Shown: positions 48,426 through 59,900 of the stretch, in pieces | How the letters are laid out: each line of letters opens with the position of its first letter | How positions within the stretch are numbered: position 1 is the first letter of the stretch | Source of the DNA: Motacilla alba alba | Taxonomy: Eukaryota > Chordata > Aves > Passeriformes > Motacillidae | Length of the DNA stretch: 64,000 bases | Direction of reading: 5' to 3' | Assembly: GCF_015832195.1 (NCBI RefSeq) | Contig: NC_052034.1 | Coordinates: 2,939,501-3,003,500, forward strand | Position numbers and translations under genes: made by a program | Notes under the pieces: generated by a model | Database searches by the model: none | What the model saw: the letters and a program-made list of their open reading frames with translations, nothing else | What the model was told of the DNA's origin: nothing

Positions 48426-49045
48426 TGTGCGCTGGGAGAGGCGGGAGGGGATGAGGGCACAGCCAGATGTGGATAGAGAGGGCCTGGAGGGATGTGGGCA
48501 CAACCAGATGTGGATAAGGAGAGGCGGGAGGGATGTGGGCACAGCCAGATGTGGATAAGGAGAGGCGGGAGGGATGTGGGCACAGCCAGATGTGGATAAG
48601 GAGAGGCTGGAGGGATGTGGGCACAGCCAGATGTGGATAAGGAGAGGCTGGAGGGATGTGGGCACAGCCAGATGTGGATAAGGAGAGGCTGGAGGGATGT
48701 GGGCACTGCCAGATGTGGATAGGGAGAGGCTGGAGGGATGTGGGCACAGCCAGATGTGGATAAGGAGAGGCTGGAGGGATGTGGGCACAGCCAGATGTGG
48801 ATAAGGTGGGCCTGGAGGGATGTGGGCACAGCCAGATGTGGATAAGGAGAGGCTGGAGGGGATGTGGGCACAGCCAGATGTGCCCCAGGACCTGTGTGAG
48901 GCTCCAGGCACTGCCAGATGTTCACCAGGAGCAGAGCAGGGCTGTGGGCACAGCCAGATGTGATCCAGGTGAAGCTAAGGGGGATGAGGGCACAGCCAGA
49001 TGTGCCCCAGAACCTTTTCTGGGCTGTGGGCACTGCCAGATGTGC
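48419..49045. repeat. 41-bp minisatellite with E-box and GATA motif in each unit
   Basis: The core GGGATGTGGGCACAGCCAGA followed by TGTGGATAAGGAGAGGCTGGA recurs about every 41 bases. The first ten or so copies are near-identical up to about 48,890, followed by four or five degenerate copies that keep only GGGCAC(A/T)GCCAGATGT. Most units contain CAGATG next to GATAAG. It directly abuts the CpG island. It yields spurious ORFs in several frames on both strands. Confidence 0.95.
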
Positions 49046-49109
49046 ATCCCAAAACAGAGCAAGAGCCCACAGGAAAAATACACCCAACTACAAACAGGGA
49101 AAGGTGGTA

Positions 49110-49385
49110 CCAAAACAAGCCCTGAGAAAGACCAAACAAAAAGTTTCCCCAAACAATAACAACAAAAAACCCCAACCAAACCAGAAACAAAACAAACAAA
49201 ACTACCCAAGCAAACAAACCACAAACCCACACAAACAAAACAAACCCTCCAACAACCAGGAAAAGAAAAACAAACAAACAAACTAAACCCCAAAACAAAC
49301 AAACAAACCCCCCAAAAACCAAACCAACCCAAAATCCACACAAGAAACAAACAAACAAAAATCCAACCCCAACAAAAAAGGAACT
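49110..49385 (+). repeat. A/C-only, (CAAA)n-like strand-asymmetric tract
   Basis: Over about 275 bases the plus strand is almost all A and C, with very few G or T, built from CAAA, CAAAC and AACCC motifs without a fixed period. It follows the 41-bp minisatellite directly. Confidence 0.85.
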
Positions 49386-51170
49386 TTGCAGGGGTTAAAA
49401 AATGTTCACACCAAGAACAGAACAAGGGCACCTGCCAGGTATGGGACAAGCACAGGGGGCTCAGACCTTTTAAAACTGAAGGACCCAAACCTCCTGAGCA
49501 ATCCCAATTACAGACATTTGTTGGTAATAGCAGCAAAATTTGGGGTTGTGAGGGGACAGCCTGGGATCCTGTGGTGAGTCAGCAGCAAATCACAGGAACA
49601 CAATTATTGCTGTGCACCAGAACACAGGAATTCGGGCTCCTCGCTGTCTAAATGTCCAGTAGCTGCTGTGAGTAAATTTGCCATGTGACAGGAAGGGATG
49701 GGGGGGGAAATGAGGGAGGGAAAAGAGAAAGGAGGAGAAAATAAATTGTGTTTCTACTGCCCTTGTAGAGCTGGCTCTTGAGAAATCTGGAGCCTCTGCA
49801 AACCCTCTCACCTCCACACATCCAGCAGCCCTCAGGATCAGCTCAGGGACCCTCACCCACCTTGCGCCTGAATCAAGCTCAAGTCTAAGCAGATATTTTT
49901 CTTTTTGGTTCAGGCAGCTGTTGAAAAATACATCAGAGGGAGCATTTTGCATGAACACAGAGCCTGCAGCTCTGTGGAAGAAAACACTTGAGGATGACAT
50001 TTCGCACCGGGGTAGTTCTTCCACACAGTCAATAATATAAATAAATTAAACACACAGTTCAGCCAACTTCAGGAAGAAGATAAATTACCTTATTTAACCA
50101 GCTGTGCTGGCAGGGAAATGACACACATCTCAGAGCCTGCATCCATCCTGCTGTTGAATTTGCTTGTCAGAATCCCCACAGATGCTCCAGAGTCTGCAAG
50201 GCTGGGCCTTGGCAGCTGGGTGCCACAGAGAATGAATATGGCGTTACATTAAAAATTTTAAAGGCTAAATACAGGTTTTATCTTTGCTAGCACGGAGTAA
50301 ATTTTTAATAGACTCGTTTCTCAGAAGCCAGGCACTTCCAGTTCCACCCAAAGAACCCTTCAAAGCCTCTCTTTTATCGATGATGGGTTTTGCTGAATTA
50401 TTCACCAGATCACAGCTGCCAGAGATTTGAAATATCCCCGTGACAAGGACAATGAGGGATAACAACCTCCTCCTGCAGGCTCACCAGTGCTGCTGACAGT
50501 GGCACTGCGAATGCCCTGGCTGATCCCTTCTCCTCTCCTGTGTCACCTCAGGCTGGGATGTTCCTCAAGGACTGGCAAAGGAGGAGCAGCTTTTTGGAGG
50601 GGTTAAACTCGTGGGTGTGCTGCCCTGAAGAGGAGCCACGGGTGCTTAAAAGCAGCTTTATTTTACAGCAGAACGGTCCAAGCTGGGAGAATGCTGGAGT
50701 GCTCCAGGATTCCCAGTTTGGACGCTGGGCTGGTGGACAGCAGGAGGTCAGACTGGCTGGATCCTTATTTCTGAACAGCCATTTCCCAGGAAAAGTGGCT
50801 GACACCTGGCAAGGAGCTGTCTGGCACTGCTTCCCCATCTGCCTGTCTGCCCCAGCTCAGTTCAGCTGCTTCACAACTCACAGCAAGAAGTCCAGGGCTT
50901 TTCTCCAAGCTGTTGCTCTGATTGCAATCCTCCGATTCAATTTGTGTTCATCCCTCTAATTACCTCTCCTTAATAAAATGTCAATGATTCTGTCCCCAAT
51001 CTGAACCAAAAAGGTCTTGTTTACAGAGCACACCTGCTCAAGGGTGTACAAGACAAAGCAAATGCTGGAAGAATACTGATGCTTCACAACAAAACCTGCT
51101 TCTTTTTGAACCTGTTTTAAAGAAAAATTCCCAATTCTGATCCACATTTTGCTCCTCCTGCTCCCTCCAG
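49386..51170. other. Non-coding stretch between CpG island and LIAT1 exons
   Basis: No conserved reading frame or dispersed repeat recognised. Mixed-composition sequence that is probably LIAT1 intron or upstream DNA. Confidence 0.4.
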
Positions 51171-51300
51171 GCCATTCCAGGGCTGTTGGGCTGCAGAGGG
51201 ACCCGGGACCCCCTCCAGCAGCTGGCACGAAGCCACCAGGGAGAAAGGAGCCACCACGCAGGAGTGCCACCAGTGCCACCACCGCCAGCACGGGGGCAGG
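51171..51300 (+). CDS. Possible upstream coding exon of LIAT1
   Basis: A pyrimidine-rich stretch ending CTGCTCCCTCCAG gives a good acceptor at 51,170, and GGGGCAG|GTGAGA gives a good donor at 51,301. Between them one frame is open and encodes a basic, Pro/Arg-rich segment with KPPGRKEPPRRS. Its end phase (one base of a codon) fits the acceptor at 52,070, making GCA (Ala) across the junction. LIAT1 is known to have a basic region before its C-terminal domain, which fits loosely. There is no sequence match I can vouch for; it could be a chance exon-like stretch. The start codon would lie still further upstream. Confidence 0.3.
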
Positions 51301-52070
51301 TGAGAAAAATCGGCTTTTCCCAGGAAACCACCCATGGTGCTTTAAAACCTGGCCCTGGCCCCTGTTTATACACAGATTTTCCTCTCCAGCTACAAATTTA
51401 TCCCAGGGAGGGAGCACATGTAACTACACCGAATAAGCAGTAGGAGGCACAAGGCACCTGCCCGGGAGTAGAGAATTCCATAAACTGCCTGGGATTTGGG
51501 ATGCTGTTAGTATTTAGGGGATATTTAAATATTCACCCTTGCACTGGGTTACAGCACTGATCTGTCAGTGGGGGTGAGTGGTTGATAAAACTACAGAAAA
51601 GTAATTCCCAAAAATGTTCTGTGCAAAGGAATAACTCCGTTCATTTCCACTACCTTGGTACAAAAAGTGCCTGGAAGTTTCCAGAAATCGTACTATTAAA
51701 AAAAAAAAAAACCAAAAAAACAGCTCACTGTATTAATGGATGACAGCTTAAAAAAATCCCCAACAACTCAGAATCAATTTCCTGCTAAAACTGAGTCAGG
51801 CAAACTCAGTGAACTTGATGCCAGCGCAAGAGTGCTATTAATGCATTAACAGCTTCAATAAATATATTTTACAGGTGTGACAATCCCTATGCTGGCCAAT
51901 CAGAAAAATACCTATTTCCTACTTAAAAACAAGATTTTGGGGCCATTACTATTTTTCCCGTAGATTTGGGGTTTTATTAAGGCACAGAAAGCCGTTGCCT
52001 CGTTTTATTTTGGTTTTATGAAATAATCAGGAAAGCCTCAGAGGCAACACTTACCTTTTTTTGCTAACAG

Positions 52071-52450
52071 CATTTATCATTTCAACAGCAAAACAGCACC
52101 ACAAAAGCAGAAAGCAGCGGGCCCACTCCCCTCCAGCACTTCAAATCCCAATTCCTGGGAGGAACCCTGACTCAGCCCGAAGCTCTGCAGAGGGGAATCA
52201 CGAAGATGCAAAAATAAACAAGGTTGTAGCATCAGCTGGCAGCATTTTGGGTTCTGCTGGGGCAGGGGAAGGTCTCTGTGCTCAGCTGAGCGAAAGCCTC
52301 CGCTGGGATGGGATTCTGGAGGATCCCCAGGCAGAGAGGGAAAGGCTGCATGTTTATAGGGTGAACAGGAGGAAAAGGTATGAATTGTATATCCAGGAGC
52401 ACTTCCCAGCTGCCAGGAATTCCCCACCCTTCTACGGCAGCAGCAGGTGA
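52071..52450 (+). CDS. LIAT1: LIAT1 terminal coding exon (ligand of ATE1)
   Basis: A TTACCTTTTTTTGCTAACAG acceptor opens a frame of 126 codons ending in TGA at 52,448-52,450. The central part, SESLRWDGILEDPQAERERL followed by HVYRVNRRKRYELYIQEH, is the conserved C-terminal domain of LIAT1. LIAT1 binds the arginyl-tRNA-protein transferase ATE1 and stimulates N-terminal arginylation in vitro. The start of the exon, AKQHHKSRKQRA, may be a reduced form of the lysine-rich region of mammalian LIAT1. The ten-residue tandem repeats of primate LIAT1 are absent; the protein ends soon after the domain. A second in-phase acceptor 18 bases later (TTTCAACAG at 52,089) could be used instead. Position and strand between RPH3AL and RFLNB match human. 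The nearest poly(A)-signal variant downstream is ATTAAA at 53,107. Confidence 0.8.
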
Positions 52451-55400
52451 AGGAGATTCCTGCAGGAATTATTTGGAAGAGCAAAAATTGCTGTGCCTGA
52501 ATGCTGATGGAGGAATTGCTGAGAACTGAACGCTGAAGGAGCCTCTGAGCTGCTCCAGGGGTGTCACCCAAAATCCCAACAGTTTCTGTGCCTCAGCAGT
52601 GGTTCCTCACTGTCTGTGTGGAGGAAACGACATTTATATTTTAAAAAAACCAAACCAACCTGGTAAAATATGGCTGCAACTCCGACTGCCTCAACAATTA
52701 GAAGTGCTCCTTTCCACACCGTGCTTGTGCTAATTACTGCTGTTGGTTTAATTACAAATAACACTCCTAAACTTTCCAGGTATTCGCGTTGTACATTGCA
52801 GATTTGTGAGCAGTGGAAGGACCAGACACCTTGTTTAGAGGCTGAAATGATTTCCAGGCACATGAACTTACCTTCCTTGAAACTGAGCGAGTTGCGAAGT
52901 CAGGATGGGAATCCAGCCCTCACCTCCTGGCTTTTGATCCAATTGTCAGGTTGAGTGTTTTATTTTGTAACCAAAAAATTCATTATCTCAGACCCTCAGA
53001 TGTGACATTCTGGAGAAGCACATGTGAAAGGGAAACAGCACATCCAGAACAACAGGGTTTCCTGGGAATGGTGGGTGCTAATTAGAAGCTCATTGGGCTG
53101 ATATGAATTAAAAATCACATGGAACAGCCTTGTACTCCCCTACTTCAAATGTTCATAGTAAAAGAATGTTTTTCACACCAAGTGTCATGACAATGCTTAA
53201 GGAGAACAGCCCAGCCTCACTGCAGGAAGCATTTCAAAGTTAGGTGACATCTGAAAGTCTCCCTGAACTCCCCTGAAAGACACTGTGCTGACTTCTGAAG
53301 TTTTTTCTTAATGGCTTTTTAAATCGGCCCTTTTATACAGAATTGATGTTTATAAGTGGCTTTTCTCCTGTTTAATACTTCAGAACTCCAGGATACCCAA
53401 AAGCTCTCAGGGCCTTTTGCTGGAAGCAGCAGCTTTGCAGCAGCTCCACGGCTCCCCAGACCCCAATAATGTCATTACATGCAACTCTAGAGCTTCCACA
53501 AGCACATAACCAGATGAACAATAAAAAAGTAAGCAAAAAATCCCATTAGGAATTAATTAACTGATGTTCAATTACATCCATTCCTGCTCTGCCAGAGTCA
53601 CTAACAAAATCAGCACGCCTGCAAAATGTGGAAAGGTTAAAAGAACAGATTAAGCATCCAGAAAACCACCAGAGCATTTCTCTCCACACAATAGCTTATA
53701 ATCATCTCTTTTGGTTTTATGAAGTTTAATGCATAACACACTCGAGTCTTATATATATGCTGAGTTTACTAATGCAGCATTTGAGCATCTACATTTGAAA
53801 AATAAATTCCTGCCTGGTTAAATACATGTTATATTTGAAAGGGATTAGTTCTTCACTTGTAGGATATGCTGAAATTCATACCAGAAACTCTCTTTGAAAA
53901 TAAAGCTGTACCAGATGAGCGACCCAAACACATTGAGGAGAGGATTTTCAGCTGTCTTTAAAGCACTTTTTCAATGTCTTACTAAACTGACAAATCCACA
54001 ACATTTGGTGCTGGTTTGGTTTTTAATATAGACAGTTTTATATAGGAAACGCCCTCCCAGAATATGTAAACAAAAATAAAAGAGAAAGGAGGGGAGCCGG
54101 GATTGGAAGGAAATATTATGTATTTATTTCTAAGCAACTACCACAATAAACACTGAAAAGCTTTGAATGAGAAATAAAGAGACTTCCCTGCAGGATGGTT
54201 TTCAGATCATTTATTACCAATAAAGTAAAAGACAAATTGAAAATCAGAAGGAGGGGGTGGGAAACATCACAGACACCAGAACACTTGCACAGAGCTAATC
54301 AGAGCTTTGCAAATGCTGGAACATAAATAATTTAAAAGGTATCTCTACCAATTAAAATATTCTTAAGAGGTACACATTAAGTTTGCTTGCTTTATAAAAA
54401 TCAGGTGCTTTATCCTAAAACCGGAGCGTGAGGGGTATTTCGTGGGTTATTTTGCTTCTAACTAGGAACAGCTAATGGCTACAACTTAAAACAACCTCCT
54501 CTTAGATGTGTTCCAAGTGGATTCCTTGGGAGAGCATTTGTGGGGGCAACCCAGGGTCCGTGTTCTCCCAGAATCCTGTGACCAGCAGCAGCTGCTGCAG
54601 GAGCGAGGTGCGGGGAGCGAGGGATGGAGCAACCCCCCGAGCAGAGTGTGCAACCCCACGGGCTGCGGGGTGAGCTGGGCCTTCTGTTACACCACAAGGA
54701 CATCCTGGGGCACAGCTAGGGCAGAATTGCATCATCTGTTTAAGACACATCTCCCCGGTCTTGCAGCCTGAGGCCAAAGTGTTTAAGGGTGACGCCGCGC
54801 CACTCTGAACTCCGGAGCGCTGCCTGCCCGGCCGTGTCCTCTCTCATCCTGGGATTGTTTTAGGAGCTGCCTCTCTGAGGCAAGTACCAAAGGTGAAGGA
54901 TGTTCTTTTCTGAGCTAATAAATAAGTAAAAAAAAAAACCCCAACAACAACAATAAAAAAAGCCCCAAACCATACAAACTCAAGGTTTCCTTCCTGCTGC
55001 ACTCTTCATCTCCCAGCTCCTTTCAGTTCCCTGGGATACACTTCCACACCATCCATCACACTTGCACAAACACACGTTAAGCACAGCTCAAGAACAGCCT
55101 CCCGAGGCTGCCACTGACAAAACTCACCCCTGGGGCTGCGCATTGCCAAGTCCTCTTCAAAAGCTGCTCCAGGACTGGTGTTGCACACCCACACCTCGGG
55201 GGAGTTTTGGATTACGTGGAAAAGCCGTGTCCAGCTAAGACAGGTCTATCAGGTGTTTCTGAGAGACTACACCGCACAAAAAACCAGCACAACCCACGCT
55301 CCCCAAAGCAGATGCTCTCCACACTACGCTCTGTCAACACAGGGAAAAAAAAAAATCTGGGAAAACAAGGAAACCTCTCTGTCTTATTTTCATCAAGGCA

Positions 55401-56572
55401 CACGATAAACAAACGCACGTAACATCCAGACAGACTTCCAGAGTATCTGAAGCTATTCCCTTTGGTCCCCAAACTCATCACACACTCAGGAGAGTTTTTT
55501 CAGCAGCCTGCAGACAGGCAGAGGCTGCCCCATCCCAGTGACATCCCCAATCCCCAGGACATGGATTTGTGCCATGACAAGCTCAGCTGGGAAGCAGAGC
55601 TGCAGCTGTGGGTTTTGTTATGCACTACAAACCTGCCTGTCCCTTGCTACTTTTACCTCCTCCCAGCCCCACCACAACAGTGTCCACACCCAATCCAGCA
55701 CCTCCTTGGCCGTTCTGGGTCTCTCTGTCCAGCACTTTACCTGAATCTTGCTTTGGTTTACAGCTCCTTTAGTGCACACAGCCCGTGTGGGCAAAAACAA
55801 GGCACTTGTGGTTTTCTACCTCCACATCACCAAGATCCAACAACACAGGGATAATTTCTGGCCTGGTATTCTCTGTCACAAGCCCTGCTGCAGGGCACAG
55901 AAACACTTGTGTGTCACACAGAACAAGGGTTCCTCACCACCCTAAGAACTGGAATCACACAATCCCGTCTCTGCTGCCCGGAGCTGCAGAAGCAGCGGGT
56001 CTCCCGCTCTGCTCAGAACCCCTCTTCTTCCCAATTTACACCTTCACACAAAATGCGAACGCCACGTGTTAACATTTTTGTATGTGCTAAACGCAGAATT
56101 CGGGGGTTTTCTCTGTTAGCCTTTTCCAGCAATTTCCAGGGGATGGCTCTTCTGGAGAAAACACGATCTAAACTGAAATGGCTGACAGCTCTGTGTGTAC
56201 ACACCTGGTGGATCCTCTGCAAGAGAGCGACCCGCTCTTACTTTTTGCACATCACCACGAAGCACCAAATGGATCTCCACCTGCCAGCCACTGCCCCACA
56301 CTCCTCCTTACCTGCCAGCTTTTCCTCTGGGGAATCACTTCCCGTTATTTTCACCTGATTACTGCGGGGAAGGGGAGGGAACTCACGGCTTTTGGGAGGC
56401 GACGAGCCAAGTCCCCCGCTAAGTTACGTTCCCACAGAAAAACCGCGCTCGGGCCGTGGTGGCGCTTGGAAGCAGGAGTTAAGAGCTGAGAGAGAGGGTC
56501 TGTGCCTGCTTTTAGCAAGTGGAGCCAGCACAGTGCGTGAGGGGCGGCTCGGAGCGAGAGGGGCGGCCGCGG
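52451..56572. other. LIAT1 and RFLNB 3' UTRs and the gap between them
   Basis: No coding frame seen. The block from about 53,000 to 54,480 is AT-rich and non-repetitive, as expected of 3' UTR sequence, and the two genes converge tail to tail here. Simple A/C repeats occur near 54,928-54,962. Where each UTR ends cannot be fixed without transcripts. Confidence 0.4.
54210..54215 (-). terminator. Candidate poly(A) signal for RFLNB
   Basis: AATAAA on the minus strand, the first canonical hexamer I see downstream of the RFLNB stop. It implies a 3' UTR of about 2.3 kb. A second AATAAA follows at 54,123-54,128. Confidence 0.3.
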
Positions 56573-56903
56573 TCAGCAGCCGTCCAGGCCGCAGTCGGCG
56601 CCGAGGCACTCGGAGGTTTCCAGCTCCACGCTGGAGAGGAACCTGCGCGCGGCCTTGCGGCAGTTGTAGTCCAGCGTGGTGGTGTAGACAGTCTTGGCGT
56701 GCTTGGGGTAGATGATGGTGGTGCTGGTGAAGCGCCGCGGCCTGTGGCGCGGCTCGAAGCGCACCTCGGCCTTGTAGCTGCGCCACGAGCAGCCGGGCAC
56801 GCAGACGATGGTCTGGCTGCACGAGGCCACGCTCAGCCCCACGGGCAGGTACACGTCGTCGATGAAGTGCTTCTCCGAGTCGTACCTCACCGAGGAGGTG
56901 TAC
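56573..56903 (-). CDS. RFLNB: RFLNB coding exon 3 and stop
   Basis: The acceptor CTCTGTTGCAG completes the Arg and leads into YTSSVRYDSEKHFIDDVYLP. The filamin-binding refilin core continues to the C-terminus ECLGADCGLDGC and TGA at 56575-56573. It has 109 residues. The opposite-strand and shifted ORFs over this GC-rich exon are shadows. A CR1 element ends only about 26 bases upstream of the acceptor. Confidence 0.97.
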
Positions 56904-59900
56904 CTGCAACAGAGCAGCCCGTGCTTATTGTGGAATCATCAGGCAGGATCACTGGGTTGGAAGAGATCTTCACCATCATCGAGTTCAACGCAGCTCCAAC
57001 ACCTCAACTAAACCAAGTGCCACATCCAGTCTTGTTTTAAACACATCCAGGGATGGTGGCTCCACCACCTCCCCAGGCAGACCATTCCAGTATTTTATCA
57101 CACTTTCTGTAAAAAGCTTTTTCCTAATATCCAACTTATATTTGAGACTACATCCTCTCGTTCTGTCAGCTGCTGCTTGGAGAAAGAGACCAACCCCACC
57201 TGACTTCAGCCACCTTTCTGGGAGTTGTAGAGAGTTATAAGGTCACTCTAAGTCTCCTTTTGCCCAGGCTGAACACCCCCAGCTCCCTCAGTCATTCCTC
57301 ATAGGGTTTGTGTTCCCAGCCCCTCTCCAGCCTCGTTGCCTCCTCTGGCTGTGCTCAAGCGTCTCAACATCCTTCCCAAACTAAGGGGCCCAAGGAGTGA
57401 TTATAGGGAGGAAGAAGTAATTCTAATATCACTACAGAGTTTTAACTACAGCAGCTCAATTGTAGCTTGTAGCTAGGAGAGCATTTCTGTTGGAGACAAG
57501 CTCCAGTCACAGAAGCAGGAACTTTAAACATTGTTGACCTCATTTATAGAGTAACTCTGTGTAGTCTCAGGCCAGTGATTCTTCACTTTTACAGTAAAAG
57601 GACAAGGCTTCATATTTGCACAAATACATTCTGGCATCAGCACGACTGATGTCCTGCAAAACAGGGGACATCTGAGGTGGATGAAGCAGGGCTGAGGATG
57701 GGTTGCTGTAGGGGATTTGTGAGCTCTGCTCATGGGTTTGTGGGGAAGAGGAGCTGCTGCGTACCGGGGTGGCTCCTCATCCCACCTCACACAGAACCAT
57801 CTGCTGGTGTCTTACACATTTACAGGATGAGAAAAGAGCCTTATGTTAGCAGCATTCCCAGGATTATCACTGCCTAGCCCAGCTGCCAGCACTACCAAAA
57901 CTTCCTCTCAGCCCTGAGCTCCGAGAGGGTACAAACCTCCTGCAAACTCCCAAACCCAGAGGCCTTGATCCACGTTTAGGCTTGGCACACAAACATCCCA
58001 ACTCCTCTGAGCTGGGAAGCACACGTTATCTCCTCAGCTTTTCTCTGCCAGGAATCACGCAGGAGTGCTCTGCTATCACCCCTGGCATGGGGCACGCTCT
58101 GAAGACAAACTCCTGAAGATTCAGCTGGCAGGAAAACACTCCAGTTTGCACACCCAAATCCTCTGTGCCTGGGTTGCAAAAGAAAGTTTCAATCTCCTTC
58201 AAACTGTGATAACTCTGTTGGCTTTTCCACTAACTAAGGAGTTAACTGCTTCCAATTCCAGCCACAGCACAGGCTCCTTCCCCACACCAGGACATAATTC
58301 TCCCTACCCTCCCCTGCATTAGGCTTCCATTTGATTTTATCAGCCTCCCTCTAATTGCACAGTCATCAACTGGGAGCCTTCTTTTCTCATTACTGCAAAT
58401 CATGGTGTTCAAAGGAATAATTCACAGCCTGTGAAGTGATGCAGTGCATTTTAAAAAAAAGAATTATGCACTCCTCTGAATGTTACCGTTTCTTTTAGTT
58501 CACACAACCAGCCACAGCTGTTAGGATAGAAAGTGCTTATTATAAAACCAGGAGGTTGAAAGAGCAAAATTTCTTTCCCTTAATGAAACAGTCCTAGAAA
58601 GATCTTTGAAGGTCTTCCCTCATGATTACCTCCTGGTTAATCAGCTGAAGGGCAACATTTTGGAGCAGCGCAAGGAAGGAAAAGCAGGAGAGTAAAATGT
58701 AAGAAAGTCTTCCTGGAAAAATTACCAACAAAACAACCATATGGGTGGGATTAAAAGAGGCTGAACACTCCTTTAGCCTGTACAAATGTCCAGGTCCAGG
58801 AATGTACAGCTGCAGTGAACAATGGCTCTGCAAATAAATTAACTTGACTCACAGGCACTGATAAGGCCTAACTGCTCCTTTACAGGCTAACTCCTCTAAC
58901 TCCTTCCCAACGAGATGACTATAACACAATATTTACCTTATTTCCTTGGGTGGTAAAGGGTCAAACTCAACTCCTTCACCAAAGGATAAAGGACACAATC
59001 TTGGAGGGCAGCTGGAGAGAACGGGGCTGGGGGAGAACACGGAACTCTGCAAAAGAAATGCAAAATGTTTTATGTTACCATGCTGTTGTACATTTTATGT
59101 TACAACGCAGTACATTCTCAGGAAAACAGATTAATTTATCCCTTGGTATGGAGCTGCTGAGGTTCACATTTACGTGCAGGAGGATCTGCTAGACCAAGAT
59201 GTGCTACAGGTGCATCCTTTAGGCTTGACTCCACACTGGTCTAAAGCATCCTAGAGGTGGCCAGGAGCATTTTATGAAGACAAGGGCCTAACTTCAGCAG
59301 CTCAATTCAGGAGCTTAATTTCCACTCTGGCAAATGAGAGAGGAATGCAACCCCTCTGTGCAGCGTAGTCTGTTCCCTGCATGAACCCACACTCCAGTTA
59401 TAACCAACATATTAGGGGTGTCTGAGAGCTCCCTCCTTGCTGAATTCATCCCGTACCCCCACGGACAGACCACAGACGAAATTACCACAGGGCACCTCGC
59501 CGTGAGCCACCTCCCTGCTCCACAGCTACGCCCTGGCTCCTGTTCGAAGGCATTAAATCCAACCTAATTCACACACCAAGCGTCGGGAAGGATTAACTCA
59601 TTCCCGCCGAGCTGAGCAGTGGGTGATTCATTGCCTGTCCCTGCGCTCCTCTCCTGACACGCAGCACCACGAGCTGACACCGAATCCCACAGCCCGAGGG
59701 AACCAAAGCAGCCCTGAAGGGATGGAACCCGACCCGTGTGTGTGTTTCTGAAGCCACCTCTGCACGTGTGTTTACCATCGAGGGGCTGGGGGGCTGTGAG
59801 CATCTTTCCTTCCTATGGCCTTTTCCAATTTCATAGCAGCACGCCTGTAGAGAAAGGATTTTCCCTCTAAATCTGCAGTTTCCAAAGTATTTGTACCAGC

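Noticed and set aside
47911..49087. Minus-strand ORFs of 278, 248 and 270 codons with PHLAVPTSLQPLLIHIW-type repeats
   Set aside because: Direct translations of the 41-bp minisatellite and CpG island. Repeat period 41 shifts the frame each unit, and no known protein matches.
48779..49536. ORFs across the A/C-rich tract (Asn/Lys/Gln-rich on plus, Phe/Leu/Val-rich on minus)
   Set aside because: Composition artefact of the A/C-only sequence. The hydrophobic minus-strand frames mimic membrane segments but have no start context or homology.
52077..52571. 164-codon minus-strand ORF
   Set aside because: Antisense to the LIAT1 terminal exon, which has clear family similarity on the plus strand.
56424..57040. 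Shifted and antisense ORFs (161 and 173 codons) over RFLNB exon 3
   Set aside because: Shadows of the GC-rich exon; the refilin frame is unambiguous.
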